In this document: piece after piece, positions 28,900-43,329 of the stretch
How positions within the stretch are numbered: the stretch's first letter is position 1
How the letters are laid out: every line of letters begins with the position of its first letter
Assembly: GCA_963971305.1 (NCBI GenBank)
Contig: CAXARO010000133.1
Span: 372,001-436,000, forward strand
Source: Arcuatula senhousia
Lineage: Eukaryota; Mollusca; Bivalvia; Mytilida; Mytilidae
Reading direction: 5' to 3'
Length of the DNA: 64,000 bases
Notes under the pieces: model-generated
Databases searched by the model: none
Told to the model about the DNA's origin: nothing
The model's input: only the letters and a program-made list of their open reading frames with translations
Translations under genes and position numbers: made by a program

Positions 28900-31008
28900 A
28901 GTACAAAAACGTATAATTAGGGTTAGGGTTAGTGTGAAACATATAATTAGGATTAAGGTTAGTATAAAACACGCAGTTAGGGTTAGCATATAAAGATACA
29001 TTTAAGGTAAGGGTTAGTACAAAATTATACAATTAGGGTATGGGTTAGTACAAAAACGAATTATTAGGGTTAGGGTTAGTGTAAAACATATTATTAGGGT
29101 TAGGGTTAGCATAAAACACACAATTAGGGTTAGAGGTTAGCATATAAGATACATTTAGGGTTAGGGTAAGTACTTAAATACACAATTAGGCTTATAGTCG
29201 ATGAAAACACAAAAATATTGGTAGTGGTCAGTACAAAAAATAAATTTATGATAAGGGTTAGTACAAAAACGTATAATTAGGGTTAGGGTTAGTGTAAAAC
29301 ATATTTAGGGTTAAGGGTATTATTAAACGCACAATTAAGGTTAGGGTTTAGCATATAAAGATACAGTTAGGGTTAGTACAAAATTTTACAATTAGGGTTT
29401 AAGTCGATGAAAACACAAAAGTATTGGTAGGGGTTAGTACAAAAACATAACTTATGATAAGGGTTAGTACAAAAACGTATAATGAGGGTTAGGGTTAGTA
29501 TAAAACATATAATTAGGGTTAGGGGTTAGCATAAAAAATACATTTAGGGTTAGGGTTAGTACAAAATTATACAATTAGAGTTTAAGTCGATGAAAACACA
29601 AAAGTATTGGTAGGGGTTAGTACAAAAAAAACATTTATGAGAAGGGTTAGTACAAAAACGTATAATGAGGGTTAGGGTTAGTGAAAAACATATAATTAGG
29701 GTTAAGGGTAGCATAAAACGCACAATTAGGGTTAGGGGTTGGCATATAAAGATACATTTAGGGTTAGGGTTAGTACAAAATTTTACAATTAGGGTAAAGG
29801 TTAGTATAAACACAGTTAGGGTTAGGGATTATCATATAAAGATACATTTGTGGTAAGGGTTAGTACAAAATTATACAATTAGGGAAAGGATTAGTATAAA
29901 AAACACATAATTAGGGTTAGGGTTAGTGTAAAACATGTTATTAGAGTTAGGGTTAGTATAAAACACACAATTTTGGTTAGGGGTTAGCATATAAGATACA
30001 TTTAGGGTAAGGGTTAGTACAAAATTATACAATTAGGGTTATAGTCGATGAAAACACAAATTTAGTGGTAGGGGTTAGTACAAAAAATACAATTATGCTA
30101 AAGGTTAGGACAAAAACCTATATTAAGGTTAGGGTTAGTGTAAAACATATCATTAGGGTTAGGGTTAGTATAAAACACACAGTTAGGGTAAGGGGTTAGC
30201 ATACAAAGATACATTTACGGTTACGGTTAGTACAAAAAATACATTTATGATAAGGGTTAGTACAAAAACGTATAATTAGGGTTAGGGTTAGGGTTAGTAC
30301 AAAATTATACAATTAGGGTTAGGATTAGTGCAAAAACGCATAATTAGGGTTAGGGTTAGTGTAAAACATATTGTTAGGGTTAGGGTTAGTATAAAACACA
30401 CAATAAGGGTTAAGGGGTTAGCATATAAATTACATTTAGGCTTAGGGTTAGTTCAAAATTATTCAATTAGGGTAAAGGTTAGTACAAAAACGTATAATTA
30501 GGGTTAGGATAAGTGTAAAACATATTATTAGGGTTAGGGTTAGTATGAAACACACAATTAGGTTTAGGGGTTAGCATATAAAATACTTTTAGGGTTAGGG
30601 TTAGTACAAAATTATTCAATTAGGGTAAAGGTTAGTACAAAAACGTATAATTAGGGTTAGGATAATGGTAAAACATATTAGGGTTAGGGTTAGTATAAAA
30701 CACACAATTAGGTTTAGGGGTTAGCATATAAAATACTTTTAAGGTTAGGGTTACTACAAAATTATACAATTAGGGTTATGGTCAATGAAACACAAAATAA
30801 GTAGTAGGGGTTAGTACAAAAAATACATTTATGATAAGGGTTAGTACAAAAGCGTATAATTAAGGTAAGGGTTAGTGTAAAACATAAAATTAGGGTTAGT
30901 ATAAAACACACAATTAGGGTTAGGGATAAGCATATAAAGATACATATAGAATCCGGGTTAGTATAAAATTGTACAATTCAAGTAAGGATTAGTACAAAAA
31001 CGCATAAT
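28900..31008 (+). repeat. Telomere-like satellite array, block 3
   Basis: Submonomers as in block 1. The 29390-29680 stretch contains a duplicated GTTTAAGTCGATG unit. The block ends CGCATAAT at the left end of the insertion at 31009. Confidence 0.9.
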
Positions 31009-33069
31009 AGAGATTTCTCGACTTGCTACGTATCAGGCACGGTTGCTACGTATCATAACCGTAAAACGTTTTCGGGAGAAATTATTGATGAACCAATGTT
31101 CATGTATGTCGATAACTCGATTATAACCTTTATTAAAACTACTAGTATCTATCCTGTATGGCCTTTGTAACTGTAAATACTATCTTCAAATTTCAAGTTC
31201 AATAAAATTTTAAATATATATATTTTTTTTCATTAAAATTCCAAAAATGGAACATTGTAATAATGTACATGAAATAAACAAATTAGGGAATAAAATTCAA
31301 AACTATTCCTACATGTGTTTAAAACCCTTTGATTTAACAGTTATTGACATTTTTATACTTGTCTTTTAGCATTATAAAGTATTTAAATTCGAAACACCTT
31401 CAACTCCTAAAAAATCACCTAAAACTAGAAACCTGTGAGCAGCTTGGCACAAATGATTTCCCTGTCCCCCATCCGCCACCCATAACAAATTAAAATAGGT
31501 AGGAGTGAACATTTTCAGTTTGTCATGTTGGATTGTGTAATTTGTTATGAAATTCTGTTAGAAAGTTTAAGAGGAGTTGTTAATATTAAATGGGTACCCT
31601 GAGATTTAATGGAAGGACAGACGAACACCCCTTCAATAGAATACCCCCTTAATTTTCAAACGGGGATATAATAATGTGCATTAGGGTTAATTGATTGTTA
31701 CATTTAATTTTTGACTTAATAAATGTTTGGTTTTTTTTAACAGCCCTGCTATAAAAACAGCCGATTAGATTTTTTCTTTAGTTACTCTTCTATGAAATGT
31801 ATCATTATCATAGAAAAGTATTATTATACTCCCACTTCTAAAAAGGGGGGAAATATTCTCAATTACTTGTCCTTCGTCCATCCGTGTGTCTCTATCTGTT
31901 TGTTCAAATTTTTTGTAACTTATATCCTCTGCGTCTTGTGTTGGGATTAATTTTGCTTTAGCATAATGTCATTGAGTTATACCCACTTCATGTTTTCCGA
32001 GCCGACTAAGACTGTAAAGGGTTAAATGAAATTTTGAATACGAATTCGTAAATTTATCTATATTAGAAAGAAGAAGAGCTAAGTTCAGTAAGCTCGACAT
32101 AGACATTTGTTCGTCTTTGTGACCGCTTGAGTGTACAGATAAAGTGAATTCCCCAACACTATACAAAGTTGAGATGCATTTGAATCTGAGTAAAATGTAT
32201 AGATAATATTATTATAAAAAAGTGCCAACCATTAAACTTGAAAAGGAGAAAGGAGGGGTTGTATTGTTTCTCATTATAAATTTTAGTTTGTAGGAAAAAT
32301 ATTTTGAGAAAACCAGAAGTTAAGAAAAAGATTTAAACGGTTAGAGTGTTGAAGAAAAAATATTATAAAGAATAATTTCCGCTAATTGAACAAGAACGGA
32401 ATTTGGGTCCCCTGCCGAGTGCAAAAAAAAATCTAAGTTGGCTCGGTTAACCTATGAAGGCGACAGACCTGAAAACTTACATGTATTCTACCATTATATG
32501 TATGAGATCCCTGTCTGCAAATACATGATACATTTATCTGATGCAAAAAAAAATGTTACGGACCACATTACACACACGTACGGACATCCAGCATTTATAT
32601 TATTATTATCAATATTTTTGGCGCACTGTGCAAAAAAAATTCTGACAAAAAAAATCGTATCCCCCCTTCAAATTAGTTCTTGGTAATGACTTTATTCTTC
32701 AAATTTTACCTGGCCGCTAGGGAGATTAAAATTTTAAAAAAAGGTAATCTTAGAGCTAATCCCTGAGAAAGGTTCACTTGTCACTGCGGTACGTAACACA
32801 ACCGTTACTCAACGGTTACTTTTTAAAGAACGATTCGTTGGACTAACTAAAGACCAAACAAAAATTTGAGTTCATATTCTATTTAAAAACACATTTTTGA
32901 AAAATATAAAAAGAAAAATCAATTCAAAACTAAAAATATATTTTAATTCTAGCTTTACTACGGGAAACCTGTGCACAATAAGCTTGTTTTCATCTCAATT
33001 TGACTGCATGACCAATAACCGCTCCCCTTTCGTTGTACGAAAGCAACCGTATGAAGTTGAGAAATCTCT
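31009..33069. mobile_element. 2.06-kb non-coding insertion with short terminal inverted repeats
   Basis: The left end AGAGATTTCTC is exactly inverted at the right end (GAGAAATCTCT, 33059-33069). The flanks CGCATAAT and AATTAGGG overlap by AAT relative to the array's usual CGCATAATTAGGG, so a 3-bp target duplication AAT is likely. The subterminal parts have ACGGTTGCTACGTATC-like and CAACCGTTAC-like motifs. The interior is AT-rich single-copy-looking DNA with no frame longer than about 80 codons and no transposase signature. It is best seen as a non-autonomous DNA transposon. Confidence 0.7.
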
Positions 33070-33639
33070 AATTAGGGTAAGGGTTAGTGTAAAACATATT
33101 ATTAGGGTTAGGGTTAGTATAAACACAATTAGGGTTAGGGGTTAGCATATAAGATACCTTTAGGGTTAGGGCTAGTACAAAAGTATACCAATAGGGTTAT
33201 AGTCTATGAAAACACAAATTTAGTGATAGGGGTTAGTACAAAAATACATTTATAAGGGTTTGTACAAAAACGTATAATTAGGGCTACGGTTAATGTAAAA
33301 CATATAATTAGGGTTTGGGTTAGTATAAAACACACAGTAAGGGTTAAGAGTTAGCAGTTAAGAATATATTTAGGGTTAGGGTAAGTACAAAATTATACAA
33401 TTAGGGTAAGGGTTAGTACAAAAACCCATTGTTAGGGTTAGGGTTAGAATAAAACATATCATTAGGGTTAGGTTTAAAACACACAATTAGGGTTAGGGTT
33501 AGTACAAAATTATACAATTAGGGTAAGGGTTAGTACAAAAACCCATTGTTAGGGTTAGGGTTAGAATAAAACATATTATTAGGGTTAGGTTTAAAACACA
33601 CAATTAGGGTTAGGGGGTTAGCATATAAGATACATTTAG

Positions 33640-34385
33640 GGTTAGGGTTAGTACAAAATTATACAATTAAGGTTATAGTCGATGAAAACACAAAATAAAT
33701 GGTAGAGGTTAGTACAAAAAATAAATTTAAAAGGGTTATTACAAAAACGTATAATTAGGGTTAGGGTTAGTGTAAAACATATAATAAACAATTAATAAGG
33801 GTTAAGGTTATAATAAAACACACAATTAGGGTTAGGCGTTAGCATATAAAGATACATTTACGGTTAGGGTTAGTACAAAATTATACAATTAGGGTAAGGG
33901 TTATAACATAAACGCATAATTAGGGTTAGGGTTAGTGTAAACCATATTATTAGGGTTACGGTTAGTATAAAACACACCATTAGGGTTATGTTTTAGCAAA
34001 TAAGATACTTTTACGGTTAGGGTTAGTACAAAATTATACAATTAAGGTTATAGTCGATGAAAACACAAAATAAATGGTAGAGGTTAGTACAAAAAATAAA
34101 TTTAAAAGGGTTATTACAAAAACGTATAATTAGGGTTAGGGTTAGTGTAAAACATATAATAAACAATTAATAAGGGTTAAGGTTATAATAAAACACACAA
34201 TTAGGGTTAGGCGTTAGCATATAAAGATACATTTACGGTTAGGGTTAGTACAAAATTATACAATTAGGGTAAGGGTTATAACATAAACGCATAATTAGGG
34301 TTAGGGTTAGTGTAAACCATATTATTAGGGTTACGGTTAGTATAAAACACACCATTAGGGTTATGTTTTAGCAAATAAGATACTT
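33640..34385 (+). repeat. Recent 376-bp tandem duplication in the satellite
   Basis: The block from GATACATTTAGGG/ACGGTTAGGG through TTATGTTTTAGCAAATAAG is repeated nearly base for base; GTTTTAGCAAAT occurs at about 33990 and again 376 bp later. It includes the unusual ATAAATTTAAAAGGG and TTATAACATAAACGC variants in both copies. Confidence 0.85.
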
Positions 34386-35299
34386 TTACGGTTAGGGTTA
34401 GTACAAAATTATACAATTAAGGTTATAGTCGATGAAAACAAAAAAAATTGGAAGAGGTTAGTACAAAAAATAAATTTATAATAAGGGTTATTACAAAAAC
34501 GTATAATTAGGGTTAGGGTTAGTGTAAAACATATAATAAACAATTAATAAGGGTTAAGGTTAGAATAAAACACACAATTAGGGTTAGGCGTTAGCATATA
34601 AAGATACATTTAGGGTTTGGGTTAGTATAAATATATACAATTAAGGTAAGGGTTAGTACAAAAACGTATAATTATGGTTAGGATAAGTGTAAAACATATT
34701 ATTAGGGTAAGGGTTAGTATAAAACACACAGTTAGGGTTAGGGGTAAGCATATGATACATTTAGGGTAATGGTTAGTACAAAATTATGCAATTAGGGTTT
34801 AAGTCGATGAAAACACAAAAGTAGTGGTAGGGGTTAGTACAAAAAATGCATTTATGATAAGGGTTAGTAAAAAACGTATAATTAGGGTTAGGGGTAGTAA
34901 AAAACACACATTTAGGGTTAAGATTAGTACAAAATTTTACAATTATGGTAAGGGCTAGTGTTAAACATATAATTAGGGTTAGGGTTAGTATAAAACACAC
35001 ATTTAGGGTAAGGGGTTAGCATATAAAGATACATTTTTGGAAAGGGTTAGTACAAAATTATTCAATAAGGGTAAGGATTAGTACAAAAACGCATAATAAG
35101 GTTAGGGTTAGTGTAAAACATGTTATTAGAGTTAGGGTTAGTATGAAACACACAATTTGGGTTAGGGGTTAGCATAAAAGACACATTTAGGGTTAGGGTT
35201 AGTACAAAATTATACAATTAGGGTTATGGTCGATGAAAACACAAAATGAGTGGTAGGGGTTAGTACAAAAAATAAATTTATAATAAGGGTTATTACAAA

Positions 35300-38200
35300 A
35301 ACGTATAATTAGGGTTAGGGTTAGTGTAAAACATATAATAAACAATTAATAAGGGTTAAGGTTATAATAAAACACACAATTAGGGTTAGGCGTTAGCATA
35401 TAAAGATACATTTAGGGTTTGGGTTAGTATAAATATATACAATTAAGGTAAGGGTTAGTACAAAAACGTATAATTATGGTTAGGATAAGTGTAAAACATA
35501 TTATTAGGGTAAGGGTTAGTATAAAACACACAGTTAGGGTTAGGGGTAAGCATATGATACATTTAGGGTAATGGTTAGTACAAAGTTATGCAATTAGGGT
35601 TTAAGTCGATGAAAACACAAAAGTAGTGGTAGGGGTTAGTACAAAAAATGCATTTATGATAAGGGTTAGTAAAAAACGTATAATTAGGGTTAGGGGTAGT
35701 AAAAAACACACATTTAGGGTTAAGATTAGTACAAAATTTTACAATTATGGTAAGGGCTAGTGTTAAACATATAATTAGGGTTAGGGTTAGTATAAAACAC
35801 ACATTTAGGGTAAGGGGTTAGCATATAAAGATACATTTTTGGAAAGGGTTAGTACAAAATTATTCAATAAGGGTAAGGATTAGTACAAAAACGTATAATA
35901 AGGTTAGGGTTAGTGTAAAACATGTTATTAGAGTTAGGGTTAGTATGAAACACACAATTTGGGTTAGGGGTTAGCATAAAAGACACATTTAGGATTAGGG
36001 TTAGTACAAAATTATACAATTAGGGTTATGGTCGATGAAAACACAAAATGAGTGGTAGGGGTTAGTACAAAAAAATACATTTATGATAAGGGTTAGTACA
36101 AAAACGTATAAATAGGGTTAGGGCTAGTATGAAACATATAATTAGGGTTAAGGTTAGTATAAAACACACAGTTAGGGTTAGCATATAAAGATACATTTAG
36201 GCTCAGGGTTAGTACAAAATTATACAATAATGGTAAGGGTTAGTACAAAAACGCATTATTAGGGTTTGGGTTAGTGTAAAACATATTATTAGGGTTAGGG
36301 TTAGTATAAAACACACAGTTAGGGTAAGGGGTTGGCATATAAAGATATATTTTTGGAAATGGTTAGTACAAAATTATTCAATAAGGGTAAGGATTAGTAC
36401 AAAAACGCATAATTAGGGTTAGGGCTAGTATAAAACATATAATTAGGGTTAGGGGTTAGCAAATAAGATACTTTTACGGTTAGGGTTAGTACAAAATTAT
36501 ACAATTAAGGTTATAGTCGATGAAAACACAAAATAAATGGTAGAGGTTAGTACAAAAAATAAATTTATAATAAGGGTTATTACAAAAACGTATAATTAGG
36601 GTTAGGGTTAGTGTAAAACATATAATAAACAATTAATAAGGGTTAAGGTTAGAATAAAACACACAATTAGGGTTAGGCGTTAGCATATAAAGATACATTT
36701 AGGGTTTGGGTTAGTATGAATATATACAATTAAGGTAAGGGTTAGTACAAAAACGTATAATTATGGTTAGGATAAGTGTAAAACACATTATTAGGGTAAG
36801 GGTTAGTATAAAACACACAGTTTGGGTTAGGGGTAAGCATATAAGATACATTTAGGGTAATGGTTAGTACAAAATTATGCAATTAGGGTTTAAGTCGATG
36901 AAAACACAAAAGTAGTGGTAGGGGTTAGTACAAAAAATGCATTTATGAAAAGGGTTAGTAAAAAACGTATAATTAGGGTTAGGGGTAGTAAAAAACACAC
37001 ATTTAGGGTTAAGATTAGTACAAAATTTTACAATTATGGTAAGGGCTAGTGTTAAACATATAATTAGGGTTAGGGTTAGTATAAAACACACATTTAGGTT
37101 AATTTAGGTTAAGGGGTTAGCATATAAAGATACATTTTTGGAAAGGGTTAGTACAAAATTATTCAATAAGGGTAAGGATTAGTACAAAAACGCATAATAA
37201 GGTTAGGGTTAGTGTAAAACATGTTATTAGAGTTAGGGTTGGTATGAAACACACAATTTGGGTTAGGGGTTAGCATAAAAGACACATTTAGGGTTAGGGT
37301 TAGTACAAAATTATACAATTAGGGTTATGGTCGATGAAAACACAAAATGAGTGGTAGGGGTTAGTACAAAAAAATACATTTATGATAAGGGTTAGTACAA
37401 AAACGTATAAATAGGGTTAGGGCTAGTATGAAACATATAATTAGGGTTAAGGTTAGTATAAAACACACAGTTAGGGTTAGCATATAAAGATACATTTAGG
37501 CTCAGGGTTAGTACAAAATTATGCAATAATGGTAAGGGTTAGTACAAAAACGCATTATTAGGGTTTGGGTTAGTGTAAAACATATTATTAGGGTTAGGGT
37601 TAGTATAAAACACACAGTTAGGGTAAGGGGTTGGCATATAAAGATATATTTTTGGAAATGGTTAGTACAAAATTATTCAATGAGGGTAAGGATTAGTACA
37701 AAAACGCATAATTAGGGTTAGGGTTAGTATAAAACATATAATTAGGGTTAGGGGTTAGCAAATAAGATACTTTTACGGTTAGGGTTAGTACAAAATTATA
37801 CAATTAAGGTTATAGTCGATGAAAACACAAAATAAATGGTAGAGGTTAGTACAAAAAATAAATTTATAATAAGGGTTATTACAAAAACGTATAATTAGGG
37901 TTAGGGTTAGTGTAAAACATATAATAAACAATTGATAAAGGTTAAGGTTATAATAAAACACACAATTAGGGTTAGGCGTTAGCATATAAAGATACATTTA
38001 GGGTTTGGGTTAGTATAAATATATACAATTAAGGTAAGGGTTAGTACAAAAACGTATAATTATGGTTAGGATAAGTGTAAAACATATTATTAGGGTAAGG
38101 GTTAGTATAAAACACACAGTTAGGGTTAGGGGTAAGCATATGATACATTTAGGGTAATGGTTAGTACAAAATTATGCAATTAGGGTTTAAGGCGATGAAA

Positions 38201-41200
38201 ACACAAAAGTAGTGGTAGGGGTTAGTACAAAAAATGCATTTATGATAAGGGTTAGTAAAAAACGTATAATTAGGGTTAGGGGTAGTAAAAAACACACATT
38301 TAGGGTTAAGATTAGTACAAAATTTTACAATTATGGTAAGGGCTAGTGTTAAACATATAATTAGGGTTAGGGTTAGTATAAAACACACATTTAGGGTAAG
38401 GGGTTAGCATATAAAGATACATTTTTGGAAAGGGTTAGTACAAAATTATTCAATAAGGGTAAGGATTAGTACAAAAACGTATAATAAGGTTAGGGTTAGT
38501 GTAAAACATGTTATTAGAGTTAGGGTTAGTATGAAACACAATTTGGGTTAGGGGTTAGCATAAAAGACACATTTAGGATTAGGGTTAGTACAAAATTATA
38601 CAATTAGGGTTATGGTCGATGAAAACACAAAATGAGTGGTAGGGGTTAGTACAAAAAAATACATTTATGATAAGGGTTAGTACAAAAACGTATAAATAGG
38701 GTTAGGGCTAGTATGAAACATATAATTAGGGTTAAGGTTAGTATAAAACACACAGTTAGGGTTAGCATATAAAGATACATTTAGGCTCAGGGTTAGTACA
38801 AAATTATACAATAATGGTAAGGGTTAGTACAAAAACGCATTATTAGGGTTTGGGTTAGTGTAAAACATATTATTAGGGTTAGGGTTAGTATAAAACACAC
38901 AGTTAGGGTAAGGGGTTGGCATATACAGATATATTTTTGGAAATGGTTAGTACAAAATTATTCAATAAGGGTATGGATTAGTACAAAAACGCATAATTAG
39001 GGTTAGGGTTAGTATAAAACATATAATTAGGGTTAGGGGTTAGCAAATAAGATACTTTTACGGTTAGGGTTAGTACAAAATTATACAATTAAGGTTATAG
39101 TCGATGAAAACACAAAATAAATGGTAGAGGTTAGTACAAAAAATAAATTTATAATAAGGGTTATTACAAAAACGTATAATTAGGGTTAGGGTTAGTGTAA
39201 AACATATAATAAACAATTAATAAGGGTTAAGGTTAGAATAAAACACACAATTAGGGTTAGGCGTTAGCATATAAAGATACATTTAGGGTTTGGGTTAGTA
39301 TGAATATATACAATTAAGGTAAGGGTTAGTACAAAAACGTATAATTATGGTTAGGATAAGTGTAAAACACATTATTAGGGTAAGGGTTAGTATAAAACAC
39401 ACAGTTTGGGTTAGGGGTAAGCATATAAGATACATTTAGGGTAATGGTTAGTACAAAATTATGCAATTAGGGTTTAAGTCGATGAAAACACAAAAGTAGT
39501 GGTAGGGGTTAGTACAAAAAATGCATTTATGAAAAGGGTTAGTAAAAAACGTATAATTAGGGTTAGGGGTAGTAAAAAACACACATTTAGGGTTAAGATT
39601 AGTACAAAATTTTACAATTATGGTAAGGGCTAGTGTTAAACATATAATTAGGGTTAGGGTTAGTATAAAACACACATTTAGGTTAATTTAGGTTAAGGGG
39701 TTAGCATATAAAGATACATTTTTGGAAAGGGTTAGTACAAAATTATTCAATAAGGGTAAGGATTAGTACAAAAACGCATAATAAGGTTAGGGTTAGTGTA
39801 AAACATGTTATTAGAGTTAGGGTTGGTATGAAACACACAATTTGGGTTAGGGGTTAGCATAAAAGACACATTTAGGGTTAGGGTTAGTACAAAATTATAC
39901 AATTAGGGTTATGGTCGATGAAAACACAAAATGAGTGGTAGGGGTTAGTACAAAAAAATACATTTATGATAAGGGTTAGTACAAAAACGTATAAATAGGG
40001 TTAGAGCTAGTATGAAACATATAATTAGGGTTAAGGTTAGTATAAAACACACAGTTAGGGTTAGCATATAAAGATACATTTAGGCTCAGGGTTAGTACAA
40101 AATTATGCAATAATGGTAAGGGTTAGTACAAAAACGCATTATTAGGGTTTGGGTTAGTGTAAAACATATTATTAGGGTTAGGGTTAGTATAAAACACACA
40201 GTTAGGGTAAGGGGTTGGCATATAAAGATATATTTTTGGAAATGGTTAGTACAAAATTATTCAATGAGGGTAAGGATTAGTACAAAAACGCATAATTAGG
40301 GTTAGGGTTAGTATAAAACATATAATTAGGGTTAGGGGTTAGCAAATAAGATACTTTTACGGTTAGGGTTAGTACAAAATTATACAATTAAGGTTATAGT
40401 CGATGAAAACACAAAATAAATGGTAGAGGTTAGTACAAAAAATAAATTTATAATAAGGGTTATTACAAAAACGTATAATTAGGGTTAGGGTTAGTGTAAA
40501 ACATATAATAAACAATTAATAAAGGTTAAGGTTATAATAAAACACACAATTAGGGTTAGGCGTTAGCATATAAAGATACATTTAGGGTTTGGGTTAGTAT
40601 AAATATATACAATTAAGGTAAGGGTTAGTACAAAAACGTATAATTATGGTTAGGATAAGTGTAAAACATATTATTAGGGTAAGGGTTAGTATAAAACACA
40701 CAGTTAGGGTTAGGGGTAAGCATATGATACATTTAGGGTAATGGTTAGTACAAAATTATGCAATTAGGGTTTAAGGCGATGAAAACACAAAAGTAGTGGT
40801 AGGGGTTAGTACAAAAAATGCATTTATGATAAGGGTTAGTAAAAAACGTATAATTAGGGTTAGGGGTAGTAAAAAACACACATTTAGGGTTAAGATTAGT
40901 ACAAAATTTTACAATTATGGTAAGGGCTAGTGTTAAACATATAATTAGGGTTAGGGTTAGTATAAAACACACATTTAGGGTAAGGGGTTAGCATATAAAG
41001 ATACATTTTTGGAAAGGGTTAGTACAAAATTATTCAATAAGGGTAAGGATTAGTACAAAAACGTATAATAAGGTTAGGGTTAGTGTAAAACATGTTATTA
41101 GAGTTAGGGTTAGTATGAAACACACAATTTGGGTTAGGGGTTAGCATAAAAGACACATTTAGGATTAGGGTTAGTACAAAATTATACAATTAGGGTTATG

Positions 41201-42900
41201 GTCGATGAAAACACAAAATGAGTGGTAGGGGTTAGTACAAAAAAATACATTTATGATAAGGGTTAGTACAAAAACGTATAAATAGGGTTAGGGCTAGTAT
41301 GAAACATATAATTAGGGTTAAGGTTAGTATAAAACACACAGTTAGGGTTAGCATATAAAGATACATTTAGGCTCAGGGTTAGTACAAAATTATACAATAA
41401 TGGTAAGGGTTAGTACAAAAACGCATTATTAGGGTTTGGGTTAGTGTAAAACATATTATTAGGGTTAGGGTTAGTATAAAACACACAGTTAGGGTAAGGG
41501 GTTGGCATATACAGATATATTTTTGGAAATGGTTAGTACAAAATTATTCAATAAGGGTATGGATTAGTACAAAAACGCATAATTAGGGTTAGGGTTAGTA
41601 TAAAACATATAATTAGGGTTAGGGGTTAGCAAATAAGATACTTTTACGGTTAGGGTTAGTACAAAATTATACAATTAAGGTTATAGTCGATGAAAACACA
41701 AAATAAATGGTAGAGGTTAGTACAAAAAATAAATTTATAATAAGGGTTATTACAAAAACGTATAATTAGGGTTAGGGTTAGTGTAAAACATATAATAAAC
41801 AATTAATAAGGGTTAAGGTTAGAATAAAACACACAATTAGGGTTAGGCGTTAGCATATAAAGATACATTTAGGGTTTGGGTTAGTATGAATATATACAAT
41901 TAAGGTAAGGGTTAGTACAAAAACGTATAATTATGGTTAGGATAAGTGTAAAACACATTATTAGGGTAAGGGTTAGTATAAAACACACAGTTTGGGTTAG
42001 GGGTAAGCATATAAGATACATTTAGGGTAATGGTTAGTACAAAATTATGCAATTAGGGTTTAAGTCGATGAAAACACAAAAGTAGTGGTAGGGGTTAGTA
42101 CAAAAAATGCATTTATGAAAAGGGTTAGTAAAAAACGTATAATTAGGGTTAGGGGTAGTAAAAAACACACATTTAGGGTTAAGATTAGTACAAAATTTTA
42201 CAATTATGGTAAGGGCTAGTGTTAAACATATAATTAGGGTTAGGGTTAGTATAAAACACACATTTAGGTTAATTTAGGTTAAGGGGTTAGCATATAAAGA
42301 TACATTTTTGGAAAGGGTTAGTACAAAATTATTCAATAAGGGTAAGGATTAGTACAAAAACGCATAATAAGGTTAGGGTTAGTGTAAAACATGTTATTAG
42401 AGTTAGGGTTGGTATGAAACACACAATTTGGGTTAGGGGTTAGCATAAAAGACACATTTAGGGTTAGGGTTAGTACAAAATCATACAATAAGGGTTATGG
42501 TCGATGAAAACACAAAATGAGTGGTAGGGGTTAGTACAAAAAAATACATTTATGATAAGGGTTAGTACAAAAACGTATAAATAGGGTTAGGGCTAGTATG
42601 AAACATATAATTAGGGTTAAGGTTAGTATAAAACACACAGTTAGGGTTAGCATATAAAGATACATTTAGGCTCAGGGTTAGTACAAAATTATACAATAAT
42701 GGTAAGGGTTAGTACAAAAACGCATTATTAGGGTTTGGGTTAGTGTAAAACATATTATTAGGGTTAGGGTTAGTATAAAACACACAGTTAGGGTAAGGGG
42801 TTGGCATATAAAGATATATTTTTGGAAATGGTTAGTACAAAATTATTCAATAAGGGTAAGGATTAGTACAAAAACGCATAATTAGGGTTAGGGTTAGTAT
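35300..42900 (+). repeat. Higher-order repeat: alternating 1.29-kb A and B units (2.585-kb dimer)
   Basis: Equivalent points fall at 35575, 36864, 38161, 39448, 40745 and 42034, i.e. steps of 1289, 1297, 1287, 1297 and 1289. A units (36864, 39448, 42034) share TTATGAAAAGGG and an extra TTAATTTAGG insert. B units (38161, 40745) share TTTAAGGCGATG. The dimer period is thus 2584-2586 bp with very high identity. Each 1.29-kb unit holds three roughly 430-bp subunits (for example 36516, 36894, 37330, 37815). Confidence 0.9.
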
Positions 42901-43329
42901 AAAACATATAATTAGGGTTAGGGGTTAGCATATAAGATACATTTAGGGTTAGGGTTAGTACAAAATTATACAATTAGGGTTTAAGTCGATGAAAGCACAA
43001 AAGTATTGGTAGGGGTTAGTACAAAAAATACATTTATGAGAAGGGTTAGTACAAAAACGTATAATTAGGGTTAGGGTTTAAGTCGATGAAAACACAAAAG
43101 TATTGGTAGGGGTTAGTACAAAAAATACATTTATGAGAAGGGTTAGTACAAAAACGTATAATTAGGGTTAGGGTTAGTGTAAAACATATAATAAGGGTTA
43201 AGGGTAGCATAAAACGCACAACTAGGGTTAGGGGTTAGCATATAAAGATACATTTAGGGTTAGGGTTAGTACAAAATTTTACAATTAGGGTAAGGGCTAG
43301 TGTAAGACATTTAATTAGGGTAAGAGTTA

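Noticed and set aside
31969..32686. Transposase or other gene within the 31009-33069 insertion.
   Set aside because: The longest frames (65-82 codons) show no catalytic pattern, no splice-linked continuation and AT-rich random composition.
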